The notes: generated by a model from the letters alone, not told the origin. DNA of 64,000 nt from JAFGBN01 sp964394145 (GCA_964394145.1 CAYMVL010000043.1:1-64000), one strand, 5' to 3'; counted from the stretch's first letter, positions 1 to 9,268 are shown. Program-made: numbers and translations.

Positions 1-442
1 AGATATTCCAGTGGTGTGAGGTATCCCAGCGCCTGGCTGGGACGAACAGTATCATATACTACTTCCCACTTCAGCAGAGCTCGATTTAGCTCTGGCAGAG
101 CAAAGCTGGTATCCGTTACCTCATAGAACTCCTCGGTGCGTGTTCTTTGCGCTCCCTCTACGTGGAATGGCATTCGCTCTAAATCCCACCAATTCTTTAG
201 CCTCATATTCCTGGGGTTTCCTTATTGCATAAGGCCGTTGTATTTGCCTTGCTAATCAACTCTGCTGGATAAGCCGGCTGTCTTACATGCCCAGGGCGAT
301 GAGAGCAGCCCTCCCAAATCTCTAAGTGCCCGGGCTTGTAGCGCTCCTTACCTCGCTAGAAAGTCTGAGGGGATATATCAAAGTGACGACCATAATGCAG
401 CTGTCTTAGTACCCTTTCATAACCCATATATCTGTCTCTCAT
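1..442 (-). pseudogene. Decayed IS481-type transposase, truncated by window edge
   Basis: Reading the minus strand in all frames recovers transposase-like pieces in the correct order but in different frames. An N-terminal part (about 442 to 240) reads MRDRYMGYERVLRQLHYG and then ERYKPGHLEIWEG; a linker piece reads RPYAIRKPQEYEAKE; a C-terminal part (about 205 to 1) reads VVYDTVRPSQALGYLTP. This is the helix-turn-helix, linker and rve C-terminus order of IS481-family integrase-like transposases. The catalytic DDE core between the linker and C-terminus is missing, and there are stops and at least two frameshifts, so the element is dead. The C-terminus may continue left of the window. The family assignment rests on motif recognition only. 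Confidence 0.7.
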
Positions 443-529
443 CTATCTGGACCATATCAACTCCTGTGGTGGCTGACCACACCATCTTTACCTTTGAGCG
501 CTTCAATGTTAGAATTGTGTGGGGATCGC

Positions 530-1282
530 ATGTCAGGACACTCCAAGTGGGCACAGATTAAGCGGCAGAAAGGTGTAGCCGATGCCAGACGGGGGCAGCT
601 ATTCACAAAACTCGCTAGAGAAATCATGGTGGCAGTGAAGCAGGGTGGGCCTAACCTGGAAAACAACTTCCAGTTAAGATTGGCAGTGGAGAAAGCCCAC
701 GATAACAACATGCCATCAGAGAACATCCAAAGAGCCATAAAGCGTGCCACCAGCGGAGCCGAAGCTTCCGACCTGATCGAGATGACGCTTGAAGGATACG
801 GGCCAAACGGTGTGGCAGTTTTAGTGCAGGCCTTGACCGATAACCGTAACCGCACGATTCAAGATGTGCGTCGTCTCTTCACACGGCACGGTGGCAACTT
901 AGGCGAGAGTGGCTGTGTAGCGTGGCTCTTTGAAAGCAGAGGAGTGGTTACGGTGGAAAGCAGCAGTTCGGATTCAGAGCAGCTAGCTTTGCAGGCCATC
1001 GATGCTGGCGCGGAAGATGTCAAGGCAGAAAGAGACTACATCGAAATCTATACCCAGCCGCAAGATATGGAAGGCATAAGGGAGATAATCGGCAAAGGGA
1101 GGCATGTAATCGCGGCGGAGCTCTCTCTGGTGCCTAGGAACACAGTGTTGTTAGATGAGAATAAAGCAGTCCAGACCCTGGATTTTCTTGACCGCATAGA
1201 AGAGCTAGATGATGTACAGCGTGTCTTCTCCAACATTGATTTCTCTGAGGCTACTTTAGAGAGACTGAGTAGTCAAACGTAA
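530..1282 (+). CDS. yebC: YebC/PmpR family transcriptional regulator
   Basis: A 250-residue protein of the YebC/PmpR family, normal length for the family. It begins GHSKWAQIKRQKG, the highly conserved family N-terminus, which is why I start at 530 rather than at an upstream in-frame ATG at 494. Family members bind DNA or assist translation of difficult motifs; the exact role here is unknown. It is followed after 4 bases by ruvC and then ruvA, the usual yebC-ruvC-ruvA order, so the three are probably co-transcribed. A weak GGGGA precedes the start. Confidence 0.93.
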   Translation: MSGHSKWAQIKRQKGVADARRGQLFTKLAREIMVAVKQGGPNLENNFQLRLAVEKAHDNNMPSENIQRAIKRATSGAEASDLIEMTLEGYGPNGVAVLVQALTDNRNRTIQDVRRLFTRHGGNLGESGCVAWLFESRGVVTVESSSSDSEQLALQAIDAGAEDVKAERDYIEIYTQPQDMEGIREIIGKGRHVIAAELSLVPRNTVLLDENKAVQTLDFLDRIEELDDVQRVFSNIDFSEATLERLSSQT

Positions 1283-1286
1283 TATA

Positions 1287-1781
1287 ATGCGCATTCTAGG
1301 CGTCGACCCTGGAACCGTGAATTTAGGCTACGGGATAGTAGATAGCGATGAACAAGTACGTCTGGTGTGCAGCGGGGTATTAAGCTTCTCTCCCAAAATT
1401 CCTATCGAGGAGAGGCTGCGGGGGCTTTACGCCAAATTAAGCGAGATTATCGTCGAGCATAAGCCTGATGAAGTGGCCATCGAGGAGCCCTTTGTAGGTC
1501 GAAATGTCCGTTCGGCCCTATCAATTGGAAGAGCAGAGACAGTAGCTATCCTGGCTGCGGCCAATCAGAGATTACCCGTTTGCTATTATTCCCCGGCCGA
1601 GGTTAAGCAGAGTATAACCAATTACGGGGGAAGCAATAAGGAGCAAATACAGGAAATGGTGAGAATCCATCTTGGGCTCACCCAGCCACCCCAACCCAGC
1701 GATGCTGCGGATGCTCTGGCTGTTGCCCTTTGCCATACTCAGCGAAGTAGTTTCAACCAGTGGCTCGCCGATAGACGTTAA
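1287..1781 (+). CDS. ruvC: Holliday junction resolvase RuvC
   Basis: A 164-residue crossover junction endonuclease that cuts Holliday junctions in recombination repair, working with RuvA and RuvB. It opens with MRILGVDPGT (D7) and keeps the other acidic residues of the RNase H-like active site: E66 in AIEEPFVG and D139 and D142 in PSDAADALA. The DNA-binding stretch VKQSITNYGGSNKEQ is also present. Length is typical. It starts 4 bases after yebC and ends 1 base before ruvA, so the genes are translationally coupled. Confidence 0.96.
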   Translation: MRILGVDPGTVNLGYGIVDSDEQVRLVCSGVLSFSPKIPIEERLRGLYAKLSEIIVEHKPDEVAIEEPFVGRNVRSALSIGRAETVAILAAANQRLPVCYYSPAEVKQSITNYGGSNKEQIQEMVRIHLGLTQPPQPSDAADALAVALCHTQRSSFNQWLADRR

Positions 1782-1782
1782 T

Positions 1783-2364
1783 ATGATAGCCACTATAGAG
1801 GGGATCTTAGAATACGCCGGTGTTGACTCAATTACCGTCAAGATAGGTGGCATTGGCATTCAGGTACATGTGCCCGCCTCGTCTCCAAGCAGGTTCGGGG
1901 GTAAAGGCAGCCATGTGTCTCTTTATACCCATCTACAGATCAGAGAAGACACCATTTTTCTTTACGGCTTCACTTCCAGCGAGGAACTGGATTTATTCAA
2001 GAACCTCATCTCTGTCTCCGGAATTGGCCCCAAGACAGCCCTATCATTGCTCTCCAGTCTGAGCGTTGAGCAACTGACTATGGCGATTACAAGCGGCAAC
2101 GCTGAGCTCATCAGCCAGGTGCCTGGAATTGGTAAGAAAGCAGCCGGCCGCATTATCATTGAGCTACGGGGCAAGTTGGAAAGGGAGTGGCCTGAGACTG
2201 GCCTGTCTCTAGCTCCAGAGGATGCCGATGCCATAGCTGCACTGACTAACCTCGGCTATTCCCTGATGGAAGCCACACATGCCATCTCCCGTGTGCCAAA
2301 CGCTGCAGGGCTAAGCCTAGAGGAGAAGGTTAAGACGGCACTGCAGCAGATAACGCGGAGTTGA
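1783..2364 (+). CDS. ruvA: Holliday junction branch migration protein RuvA
   Basis: A 193-residue RuvA, the tetrameric junction-binding partner of the RuvB motor. The N-terminal OB-fold starts MIATIEGILEY. Two helix-hairpin-helix motifs follow (VSGIGPKTALSLL and VPGIGKKAAGRII), and the C-terminal domain III, which contacts RuvB, contains LTNLGYSLMEA. The frame is open upstream to 1672, inside ruvC, but the family start and the ruvC stop one base earlier support 1783. ruvB is not adjacent; the next gene is on the opposite strand. Confidence 0.96.
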   Translation: MIATIEGILEYAGVDSITVKIGGIGIQVHVPASSPSRFGGKGSHVSLYTHLQIREDTIFLYGFTSSEELDLFKNLISVSGIGPKTALSLLSSLSVEQLTMAITSGNAELISQVPGIGKKAAGRIIIELRGKLEREWPETGLSLAPEDADAIAALTNLGYSLMEATHAISRVPNAAGLSLEEKVKTALQQITRS

Positions 2365-2397
2365 GATTGATTTTGGGTTCATATCAGAGCGAGATTT

Positions 2398-2952
2398 CTA
2401 AGGAATTTGTCCTTGAGCCAGTGAGTTCATCAATGCAAATCCGGGAGAGTAAGCTTCTCCTTGACTTGCTGCTATGAGCTTCAGCACAACTGAGCTTTCA
2501 ACCTGTCTATCGGGAATGTTCCAGTATACCCGCAGAAGTAAATCTTTTTCCTGTGCCGACAACAGCCTGAAACCGTGTTTCTCATAGAATCGTATAGCCC
2601 AAGTTGCGTCGGCCCAGGTACCCACCAGTATTTCAGGCGTCCTGGCTAAGCTCGTGAGATGCCTCAGTAACCTGCTGCCTATTCCCTTCCTCTGGAGCTT
2701 AGTTGCCACATAGGTGTGCCTGACGAGTGTGCTATCCTTCACAAACTGAATACCACCCACCGCAACAAGCGTATCATCCTCTTCCCAAACAAAGAACTTA
2801 ACGCCGGCTTCAATTTCACTTTCTAGTTCCCCGGCAGATATGTACGGCTGCTTCCATCTGTCATCTGGTATCACTCCCCTGTAAGCCTGGGCAGCATCAT
2901 TTATGACACTCAGTATGTTGGAGAAATCTGAAGGCAAAAGACGGCGAATCAT
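2398..2952 (-). CDS. GNAT family N-acetyltransferase
   Basis: A 184-residue protein with a GNAT fold: the acetyl-CoA pyrophosphate-binding motif A is visible as KLQRKGIGSRLLRHL, followed by the motif B-like WAIRFYEKHGFRLL. The acceptor substrate cannot be predicted. It converges on ruvA, ending 33 bases after it on the other strand. The last 40 or so residues extend past the core GNAT domain. It is probably a single gene with its own promoter in the 2953-3180 interval, where I see no strong signal. Confidence 0.85.
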   Translation of the reverse strand: MIRRLLPSDFSNILSVINDAAQAYRGVIPDDRWKQPYISAGELESEIEAGVKFFVWEEDDTLVAVGGIQFVKDSTLVRHTYVATKLQRKGIGSRLLRHLTSLARTPEILVGTWADATWAIRFYEKHGFRLLSAQEKDLLLRVYWNIPDRQVESSVVLKLIAASQGEAYSPGFALMNSLAQGQIP

Positions 2953-3180
2953 TAGCCCCCTTTCAGCTGCAAAGCAACGCCCACCCCGGCGGGCGCTGCC
3001 TTATCATCTCTCCTATGGCCCTTCTGCATCAGCCAGCATGGCCATTACAGGCCGACCCCACTCGTATTCATATGGGTATTCTGAACCAACATGACAACTC
3101 TCTCAATGGACGAGAAATCGCGTTTCCCCAATTGCAGTTCGGAAAGCAGGGGCAGGACCTCCAGAATCTGCCTCTTCCAG

Positions 3181-3822
3181 CTAGCGCTCACTCCGCAGGA
3201 TTTCCTCCAGGTTCTTAGCCTGTTCTATCCGATAAGGTCCAATCCTCATGCGGCGGACTTCTAATACAGTGGCTCCGACCCCCAATTTCTCTCCAACATC
3301 ATGAATCAGGCTTCTAACATAGAAACCTGAGGATACGTCGCAAGCCAGAGTGAAGTAAGGGAACTCGAACTCTTGAAGCTCCAGAGAATAGATGCTCACC
3401 TTTTGGGGAGACAAATCTACAGCTATTCCACTTCTGGCCAGCTGGTAAGCCTTTCGTCCCTCCGTCTTCTTAGCAGAAAATGCAGGAGGAACTTGCCAGA
3501 TATCGCCGCCAAATTCGTCTAGCGCGTTTTTCAGTTCCTCCCTGGTTACCTTTTTATCGCTACGTCGCAAGACTCTCCCTTCGGAGTCAAAGGTATCGGT
3601 CTCTAGACCCAGAATTGCTTTGACCTCGTAAGACTTGTCTAGCTTGATAAATAAGGAGGCATCTTTTGTGCGTTTGCCAGTAAGTATAATCAACAACCCG
3701 GTGGCTAACGGGTCTAGTGTGCCGGTGTGACCCGTCTTTTGCCCGAACTTCCTTCTTATCCGCTGCACCACTTGGAATGAGGTAAGTCCTTTAGGTTTGT
3801 CCACAAACAAGACATCATCCAT
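3181..3822 (-). CDS. truB: tRNA pseudouridine-55 synthase TruB
   Basis: A 213-residue tRNA pseudouridine(55) synthase. Motif I is DDVLFVDKPKGLTSF, and the catalytic aspartate is D37 in HTGTLDPLATG. The KRISP-like YEVKAILGLETDT segment and the SGFYVRSLIHDVG motif are present. The protein is short: it stops after the catalytic domain and lacks the C-terminal PUA domain of many TruB proteins. The frame can start at 3828, but the ATG at 3822 gives the conserved MDDV start. The small membrane peptide at 3985-4077 lies upstream on the same strand. Confidence 0.92.
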   Translation of the reverse strand: MDDVLFVDKPKGLTSFQVVQRIRRKFGQKTGHTGTLDPLATGLLIILTGKRTKDASLFIKLDKSYEVKAILGLETDTFDSEGRVLRRSDKKVTREELKNALDEFGGDIWQVPPAFSAKKTEGRKAYQLARSGIAVDLSPQKVSIYSLELQEFEFPYFTLACDVSSGFYVRSLIHDVGEKLGVGATVLEVRRMRIGPYRIEQAKNLEEILRSER

Positions 3823-3984
3823 CCGCATAATTATATAGAAAATTATAAAACAAAATCAGGCTCTAGCATAAGTTAACCAAGTAACTTCTATGGCAGGGCC
3901 GAGTTCGAATCAACTAACTCCGTTCGATTGGGGAGAATTCCGAACACCTCTGTGAAGAGCAGAATCAACGGACGACTTGCGCCA

Positions 3985-4077
3985 TTACCATGGCACCCCG
4001 AAAAGCACAATTACCAAACCCAGTACAAGCAACACAATGCCCAAAGCCAACAGGCCGATCAATAACTTCTTATTCAT
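3985..4077 (-). CDS. 30-residue single-span membrane peptide
   Basis: A very short ORF encoding MNKKLLIGLLALGIV, then LLVLGLVIVLFGVPW, 30 residues in all. Two lysines are followed by an uninterrupted hydrophobic helix of about 24 residues, which predicts a single membrane span with the N-terminus inside. A good Shine-Dalgarno (AAGGAGTG) sits 7 bases before the ATG. It lies 160 bases upstream of truB on the same strand. No family is recognised. The SD and clean hydrophobic composition favour a real gene, but its length means chance cannot be excluded. Confidence 0.55.
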   Translation of the reverse strand: MNKKLLIGLLALGIVLLVLGLVIVLFGVPW

Positions 4078-4351
4078 TGCTGACACTCCTTCGAACAGGC
4101 AGCTTTCTCATAATAACAGAACGAAAAGACAAAGAAAAGGATTAGGATACGTCAAAGAATTTGTAGCCCGACAATCCAAGAACCTCAGGAGAATTCTCTT
4201 GTTTGGTTAGGGTAGAGGTTATTTTAAGGCCGGGTTTGCTATCTCTACTGAGCTCGGCACCTGATATGTTAACATATCTCTACCAGTGACTCCCCAACCG
4301 AGATGTCAGGATGCATTAAGGTTAAGAATAAACTGGAGAGGAGGACGAATA

Positions 4352-6064
4352 GTGTACACAAAGATTTTGACCAACGAAGTGATGTCCACAGTATTGCCCA
4401 AGAATTTTCCCAAGCAGAAATTAAGCCAACCTGAATACAAGCTCAAATTAGAAAAGGATGTCTACGTGACCATGAGAGACGGCGTTCGGGTTGCTGTCGA
4501 TGTTTACAGGCCCGATGCCCCGGGGAAATTTCCAGCTCTTTATGCCTCGTCTCCTTACCAGAAGAATCTGGTATACCTACCACAGCTGCCCCAGATTCAT
4601 ATGCGCGAAACCAATGATATAGAGTGGTTTGTCTCAAGGGGCTACTGCTATGTTCACGCCGATATACGGGGATGTGGAGTGTCTGAGGGATTATGGCAAT
4701 TTCATGGCGAGAAAGAACGGGATGATCACTACGACCTGATCGAGTGGATAGCTAGACAGCCGTGGTGCACCGGCCGTGTTGGTATGATTGGCGAGTCCTA
4801 TTATGCCTGGACTCAGTGGGCTGCTGCAGCAACTCAGCCTCCCCATCTGGTGACGATCGTTCCCTTTGATGCCGGAGCAGACATGTACCGCGACGTCGTA
4901 TACCATGGAGGTATACCGGCTATGGGTTTCTTGTCTGCCTGGCACTTCGACCTGCGCGCCAATCATCTCTGGGCACTGCCACAGCATCAACCTGATACCA
5001 TGCGCTGGGACCTATCATACAATGTGTTACTACACCCGACTTACGATGAGTTCTGGCAGGTGAGAAACCCCGATTTCAAAAAGATCAAATGTTCAGTCTA
5101 TAGCATAGGTATCTGGCATAAAGTGTGTTTCCACCTGCGTGGCAATATCAGAGGGTATGAGGAAGTTGAAAGTCCTAAGAAGCTCCTGGTCTGTCACGGT
5201 GATTTTGAAGGCGACGAGATGGCTATCTTCAATTCATGGGAGATCAGGTTGGAAATGCTGCGCTGGTATGACCACTGGCTAAAAGACAATGACACCGGAA
5301 TTATGGACGAACCACCCGTGAATCTCTTTATAAGAGGTGATGAGAGGTACCGCAAGGAAAATGAATGGCCTATCAAGAGGACTCAGTACACCAAATTCTA
5401 CCTGAATGAGGGGCCTGTTGATGCAGCGCGCTCCCTGAATAATGGTGGCCTTTCACCAGAAGAGCCTACTCAGAACGGGAGCTCCTTTGAATACGAGTAC
5501 CCGAACCCTGATTGGACTCAGTTCTCTGGGTTGGGCACGGCCATTCTGGACAGGGGACTGCCAAATCCAACGGCCAGGATTTTGACATTCACATCGGATC
5601 CGATGGCAAAAGATCTCGAGATTACTGGCAGTATAGTCCTTATCCTCTATGCATCGTCTACGGAGAATGATCAGGAGTTTTGCGTCAGGCTGGTGGACCA
5701 GTTTCCGGATGCCGAGCAACATCCAGACATCCTCCCGCCAATGGGCAGGATGCTGACGCGAGGCTGGCTGAAGGCATCTCACCGGGAGAAGGATGAAAAG
5801 TTGAGCAAGAGCTATAGGCCCTATTATACACACACGAATCCGAGACCAATAGAGCCGGGCAAAATATACAAGTATGAAGTCGAAATTTGGGCCACGAGCA
5901 ACGTCTTCAAGCAGGGCCATCGGATCCGTCTTGACCTTGCCTGTACCGACTCAAATGCTTTCGATTATGGAGGCCATGCTTACGGGATAAAGTATGGCAA
6001 AGATACAATTTATCACGATAGGGAGCACCCATCACATCTAATCTTGCCGGTCATTCCCAGGTAA
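4352..6064 (+). CDS. CocE/NonD-type alpha/beta hydrolase (X-Pro peptidase family)
   Basis: A 570-residue serine hydrolase of the CocE/NonD and X-Pro dipeptidyl-peptidase S15 family. The N-terminal domain has VTMRDGVRVAVDVYRP, then DIRGCGVSEG and the nucleophile elbow MIGESYYAW (S149). The C-terminal half, from about residue 370, has the jelly-roll features of the family, including GSIVLILYASS and GHRIRLDLACTD. A GTG at 4352 with GAGGAGGA 6 bases upstream is preferred over an ATG at 4286 that has no SD. Family members cleave esters, amides or acyl groups; the substrate is unknown. Given the neighbouring aromatic-type genes, an ester of an aromatic acid is one possibility, which is inference only. 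Confidence 0.85.
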   Translation: MYTKILTNEVMSTVLPKNFPKQKLSQPEYKLKLEKDVYVTMRDGVRVAVDVYRPDAPGKFPALYASSPYQKNLVYLPQLPQIHMRETNDIEWFVSRGYCYVHADIRGCGVSEGLWQFHGEKERDDHYDLIEWIARQPWCTGRVGMIGESYYAWTQWAAAATQPPHLVTIVPFDAGADMYRDVVYHGGIPAMGFLSAWHFDLRANHLWALPQHQPDTMRWDLSYNVLLHPTYDEFWQVRNPDFKKIKCSVYSIGIWHKVCFHLRGNIRGYEEVESPKKLLVCHGDFEGDEMAIFNSWEIRLEMLRWYDHWLKDNDTGIMDEPPVNLFIRGDERYRKENEWPIKRTQYTKFYLNEGPVDAARSLNNGGLSPEEPTQNGSSFEYEYPNPDWTQFSGLGTAILDRGLPNPTARILTFTSDPMAKDLEITGSIVLILYASSTENDQEFCVRLVDQFPDAEQHPDILPPMGRMLTRGWLKASHREKDEKLSKSYRPYYTHTNPRPIEPGKIYKYEVEIWATSNVFKQGHRIRLDLACTDSNAFDYGGHAYGIKYGKDTIYHDREHPSHLILPVIPR

Positions 6065-6368
6065 GTCCAGGCAGCAAGGAAGAGACCTGAGAGTTTCCGC
6101 AACCTTGTAAACCGGGCAAAGCTGTCCCCGAGGTGGCCCGAAACCGGGGGCTTATTTATGGCTGACTAGCAGAGATCCCGGACAATGGCGCTTAAACCCA
6201 TCCACCTAAGGTAAAGCCGCTTGCAGAGGTTATGATCAAGACTCAAGCAGAAAGTGCCGACGTCATCTGTAATATCATCTGCGCCAACCTCTCGCCTGAG
6301 GCTTATGTTGCCAACAAACGAAACCAGGGAGCCCGAGAACATATTAAGGCAAAGGCCCAGATAAGCTG
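6065..6368. other. Intergenic, no gene seen
   Basis: Between the converging hydrolase and UroD-type genes. It holds short G/C-rich inverted segments around 6130-6150 (CCCGAAACCGGGG) but no clear terminator with a T-run. A 78-codon ORF at 6232 runs into the UroD gene on the opposite strand and has no SD or recognisable motif. Confidence 0.5.
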
Positions 6369-7448
6369 CTATATGTACCAGCCGAAGTCGTTGACCGCTC
6401 TGGTCATTGCCTTCACATTCTCTACAGGGGCCATCGGTGGCAGTTCACAGCCAGGCGCAAAGATGTAGCCCTGCGACAGCTTCATGCCTTCCTGAACATT
6501 CTTCTTGGCGAGTTCGTAGACTTCCTCCGGTGTACTTGTCTGGATAAGCGCGGGCTCCAGATTGCCCACAATGATATCATTAGGGAAGTACTCAGCCGCT
6601 CTTGCAAGAGGAACCTCATGACCAAAAGTGACTAGCCCGGGGTCCCCCATCGGAATCTCCGCCCAGTAAGGCAGGTTAGCATTCTGCTCACCGCAGATAT
6701 GCATAAGAAAAGTCTTGTAGCCCATAGCGAGTATTCTTTCGTGAGTTTCCTTGATATAGGGCAGGGCAAACTCCTTGAACTGCTTGGGTGAGATTATCTG
6801 ATTAGCTGCACCGGGTTCACCACCGAAAAGTGCTACGCCTTCGGTTCCGAAGTTATCCTTCCAATATTGCGCTAGCTCAACCAGAAAGTCCGTAGCCGCC
6901 CGAAGTAATCGGTGAGCGGCTTCAGGCTTCTTTATCATCCACCTGGTAATCATCTCTACGCCGGCAATATTACATGCCACGTTAAATGTACCCTCTATAT
7001 GAGGGACCAGCCTGAATGGCTCGTTATCAAGCCTTTCTTGCACCACCAGTTTGCTGAACTCCATTTGCAAGGGAACAATGCCCGCGTCTTTGACATCAGG
7101 CATTTTGAGATTCAGAGCATCCTCCACCGTCTGGACCGAGCGGCTCGTAACCATCGGGGACTGAGCGAATCGACCGCTGGGCCACCGCATTTCCCCACCA
7201 AACTCCCATCCCCCGAAAGAGGCATAGCCTATCATCGGCATAAACAACCATCCAAGGTCCCGGCAAGTCTTCTTGTGGGCTTCATAGCTCATCTTGGGAT
7301 TATTATAAGCGTCGGCAACGGTAATACCCGCATAAACTGTAGTGAAACCGAGGGCAAACGGCCAGATAGGAACTCGATCCGGTCTCTCGCGTCGAAGCAG
7401 TGCTTCAACCCTTTCCCTATCAGTCATAGTACCTTTCTTATCTGACAT
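6369..7448 (-). CDS. UroD/MtaA-type corrinoid methyltransferase
   Basis: A 359-residue protein of the uroporphyrinogen decarboxylase fold, in the branch that includes MtaA/CmuA methylcobamide:CoM methyltransferases and methyl-donor:corrinoid methyltransferases. It opens TDRERVEALLRRERPDRVPIWPF, typical of the family. It retains a zinc-site-like FLMHICGEQNANL (His-x-Cys) and GNLEPALIQTSTPEEVYE. SD-like GGGGTGAT precedes the ATG. It lies 390 bases downstream of an SBP gene on the same strand and away from the corrinoid operon at 13-19 kb, so it may be an extra, substrate-specific methyltransferase. True heme-pathway UroD is less likely because the active-site pattern differs and no heme genes are nearby. 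Confidence 0.8.
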   Translation of the reverse strand: MSDKKGTMTDRERVEALLRRERPDRVPIWPFALGFTTVYAGITVADAYNNPKMSYEAHKKTCRDLGWLFMPMIGYASFGGWEFGGEMRWPSGRFAQSPMVTSRSVQTVEDALNLKMPDVKDAGIVPLQMEFSKLVVQERLDNEPFRLVPHIEGTFNVACNIAGVEMITRWMIKKPEAAHRLLRAATDFLVELAQYWKDNFGTEGVALFGGEPGAANQIISPKQFKEFALPYIKETHERILAMGYKTFLMHICGEQNANLPYWAEIPMGDPGLVTFGHEVPLARAAEYFPNDIIVGNLEPALIQTSTPEEVYELAKKNVQEGMKLSQGYIFAPGCELPPMAPVENVKAMTRAVNDFGWYI

Positions 7449-7838
7449 AATATCACCCCATTTATGTATTTTCCCGAGCTTTTAACTTGGCACTTAGTAG
7501 CTAAGTGTTCCAGAGTCACCCCCTCTCCAATCCCATATACCAGGCCCCTCAACATCAGAGATATTTGTATCTAACGATGATATTGTAGTCGCTTTCCGTA
7601 TCTGCGTCAATTCATCCGACGATAAAGGGATAACAAGCGCAAGCACCACTTTCGTCGGCGGATAACGCTGGAAATTTATGATATTGGCCCCTGGTTGAGA
7701 GCCATACTTGAAGTGGCTCTATGACCACTATTGGGACTCACTGTATCACACAGCCATGTCCTCGTCCCGCCTTGCCCAGCAGCCGAATCAGGATAGGGCT
7801 AGCACTCAAGCGTTGCCAGCCCTATCCTGTAGCTCGCC
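7449..7838. other. Intergenic gap with SBP terminator
   Basis: Separates the SBP gene ending at 7839 from the UroD-type gene starting at 7448, both on the minus strand. Apart from the hairpin at 7790-7827 I see no gene or strong promoter. Confidence 0.5.
7790..7827 (-). terminator. Hairpin downstream of SBP gene
   Basis: An 11-bp perfect inverted repeat, AGGATAGGGCT at 7790-7800 and AGCCCTATCCT at 7817-7827, begins 12 bases after the SBP stop on the minus strand. There is no strong T-run, so it may be a factor-assisted terminator or an mRNA 3' stabiliser. Confidence 0.55.
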
Positions 7839-9218
7839 CTAATCGTAAGGGATAGGGAATAATAACTCGGAGTCTATGGGTATGAAGTCGTGGTAAGAAG
7901 CCACCACCGGACTCCACCATTCACCTGTCCCTTCAGCCTTCTGCCATTGGTTAAGGGCAATTGGTGCCCGACTGCACTGTGTCGCCTGTTCAAATACCAC
8001 ACGATGTGTAATCGTCATCAGGTCGGTTTCCCCTATAGCTTTGTTAACTGCATCCGGGTCAAGCGTGCCTGCCCTTTCAATGGCATCGAACAATACCTGG
8101 CCGCAGGCATAGCTCCATCCAATAGACTGGTATAAGGTCTCACCGGTATCTTCATGCCACCTCTCATACAGGGATTGTGGAGTTGTACCCCCGATGCCAG
8201 GGGAGTCCTTGTATGTCGGCATCCAGTTTTCTTCTACCGAGACGCCATTTGGCAGGTCACCACCCCAGGCTACCACATCCTTACGGAAAACTGCTGCTTT
8301 GGAGGCAATAACAAATGTGGGCTCGAAGTCCTGGGTATTACATTGCCTCCATAGATTGCCAAAAACGGGGCCGGGACAGTTGCCTATCATTACTTGAGCA
8401 TCGGCGTTCTTCCAACGTGATATGATGCTGGTAAAGTCGGTAGTGTCACTCGGGAAGATACCAAGCTTGTCTTCTACACCGACGATTTCATAACCCCAAC
8501 CCTCTAGTGTGTTAGTCAATAATGCATAAAAAGCATTGCCATCGGGGTCATCCGAGCCAAAGAGTGCCACCTTCTTGTTGGTCTGAGTCTGATCCAACCC
8601 GGCTTTGAATCCATCTACCAGAGTGTATCCTGGCTTACCATAACGGAAATCCCCCTGCGGTGCCGGAGTAGCAAAAGAAATACCAACGACCCAGGTATAA
8701 GGCCAATGCGTTTGAGCCGCATTCCGCATCTCCATTGTCGGTTCCAGAGGGCAACCCCCGGCCAGATTTGGAATACCGTAACGGTCACATGAGGCAGCCG
8801 TGGGAGACACCATTATCGGGGGTGAATGGGCTTTTACAAAGAAGTTTATCTTATCCCTCAAAATCAAGTCCTCGGTAAGACTTGCTGACTTCATGGCATC
8901 GCTCTCATCATCGAGGATTATGAGTTTGACAGGCAGTTTCCTGTCATACTCTTTTACGTATATCCCCCCTTGCTCATTGATGTCATCGACAGCTGCTTGT
9001 ATACCCCACGCAGCCCCGATGCCGATAGCTGCAAAGTTACCTGTAAGCATGGTAACTGAGCCTACAAGAATTTCTTTCGGCCCTGTCGGCGTCGTCGGTG
9101 TCGTCGGTGTTGTGGGCGTCGTGGGGGTTGTCGGAGTTGTTGGCCCGGCACAGCCGATAATAGCCAGACTTGTAATGACTGCCACTGCTATAACCAAGGT
9201 AAATAACTTGCTTTTCAT
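7839..9218 (-). CDS. ABC transporter substrate-binding lipoprotein (SBP A)
   Basis: A 459-residue periplasmic binding protein of the Leu/Ile/Val (Peripla_BP_6) type. An N-terminal lipoprotein signal (MKSKLFTLVIAVAV) ends in a lipobox IIGC, so the mature protein should be anchored by a lipidated Cys. Next comes a low-complexity linker of about six Thr-Thr-Pro units, then the two-lobed binding domain from about residue 48, starting KEILVGSVTMLTGNFA. It is one of eight paralogues here. A GGAGGA SD precedes the start, and the gene has the conserved upstream block (9240-9400). No permease is adjacent; the only one in the window is at 36-40 kb. Ligand unknown: the family binds amino acids, aromatic acids and other small organics. 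Confidence 0.88.
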   Translation of the reverse strand: MKSKLFTLVIAVAVITSLAIIGCAGPTTPTTPTTPTTPTTPTTPTGPKEILVGSVTMLTGNFAAIGIGAAWGIQAAVDDINEQGGIYVKEYDRKLPVKLIILDDESDAMKSASLTEDLILRDKINFFVKAHSPPIMVSPTAASCDRYGIPNLAGGCPLEPTMEMRNAAQTHWPYTWVVGISFATPAPQGDFRYGKPGYTLVDGFKAGLDQTQTNKKVALFGSDDPDGNAFYALLTNTLEGWGYEIVGVEDKLGIFPSDTTDFTSIISRWKNADAQVMIGNCPGPVFGNLWRQCNTQDFEPTFVIASKAAVFRKDVVAWGGDLPNGVSVEENWMPTYKDSPGIGGTTPQSLYERWHEDTGETLYQSIGWSYACGQVLFDAIERAGTLDPDAVNKAIGETDLMTITHRVVFEQATQCSRAPIALNQWQKAEGTGEWWSPVVASYHDFIPIDSELLFPIPYD

Positions 9219-9268
9219 TCAATCCTCCTTCCTCAGTATTTTGTCTTTATGTCCGTTTACGCTCCCTA

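Noticed and set aside
3905..3935. tRNA T-loop-like GAGTTCGAATCAAC
   Set aside because: No matching T-stem, acceptor stem or anticodon arm can be formed around it.
6232..6468. 78-codon plus-strand ORF
   Set aside because: Overlaps the 3' end of the UroD-type gene on the other strand, without SD or motif.
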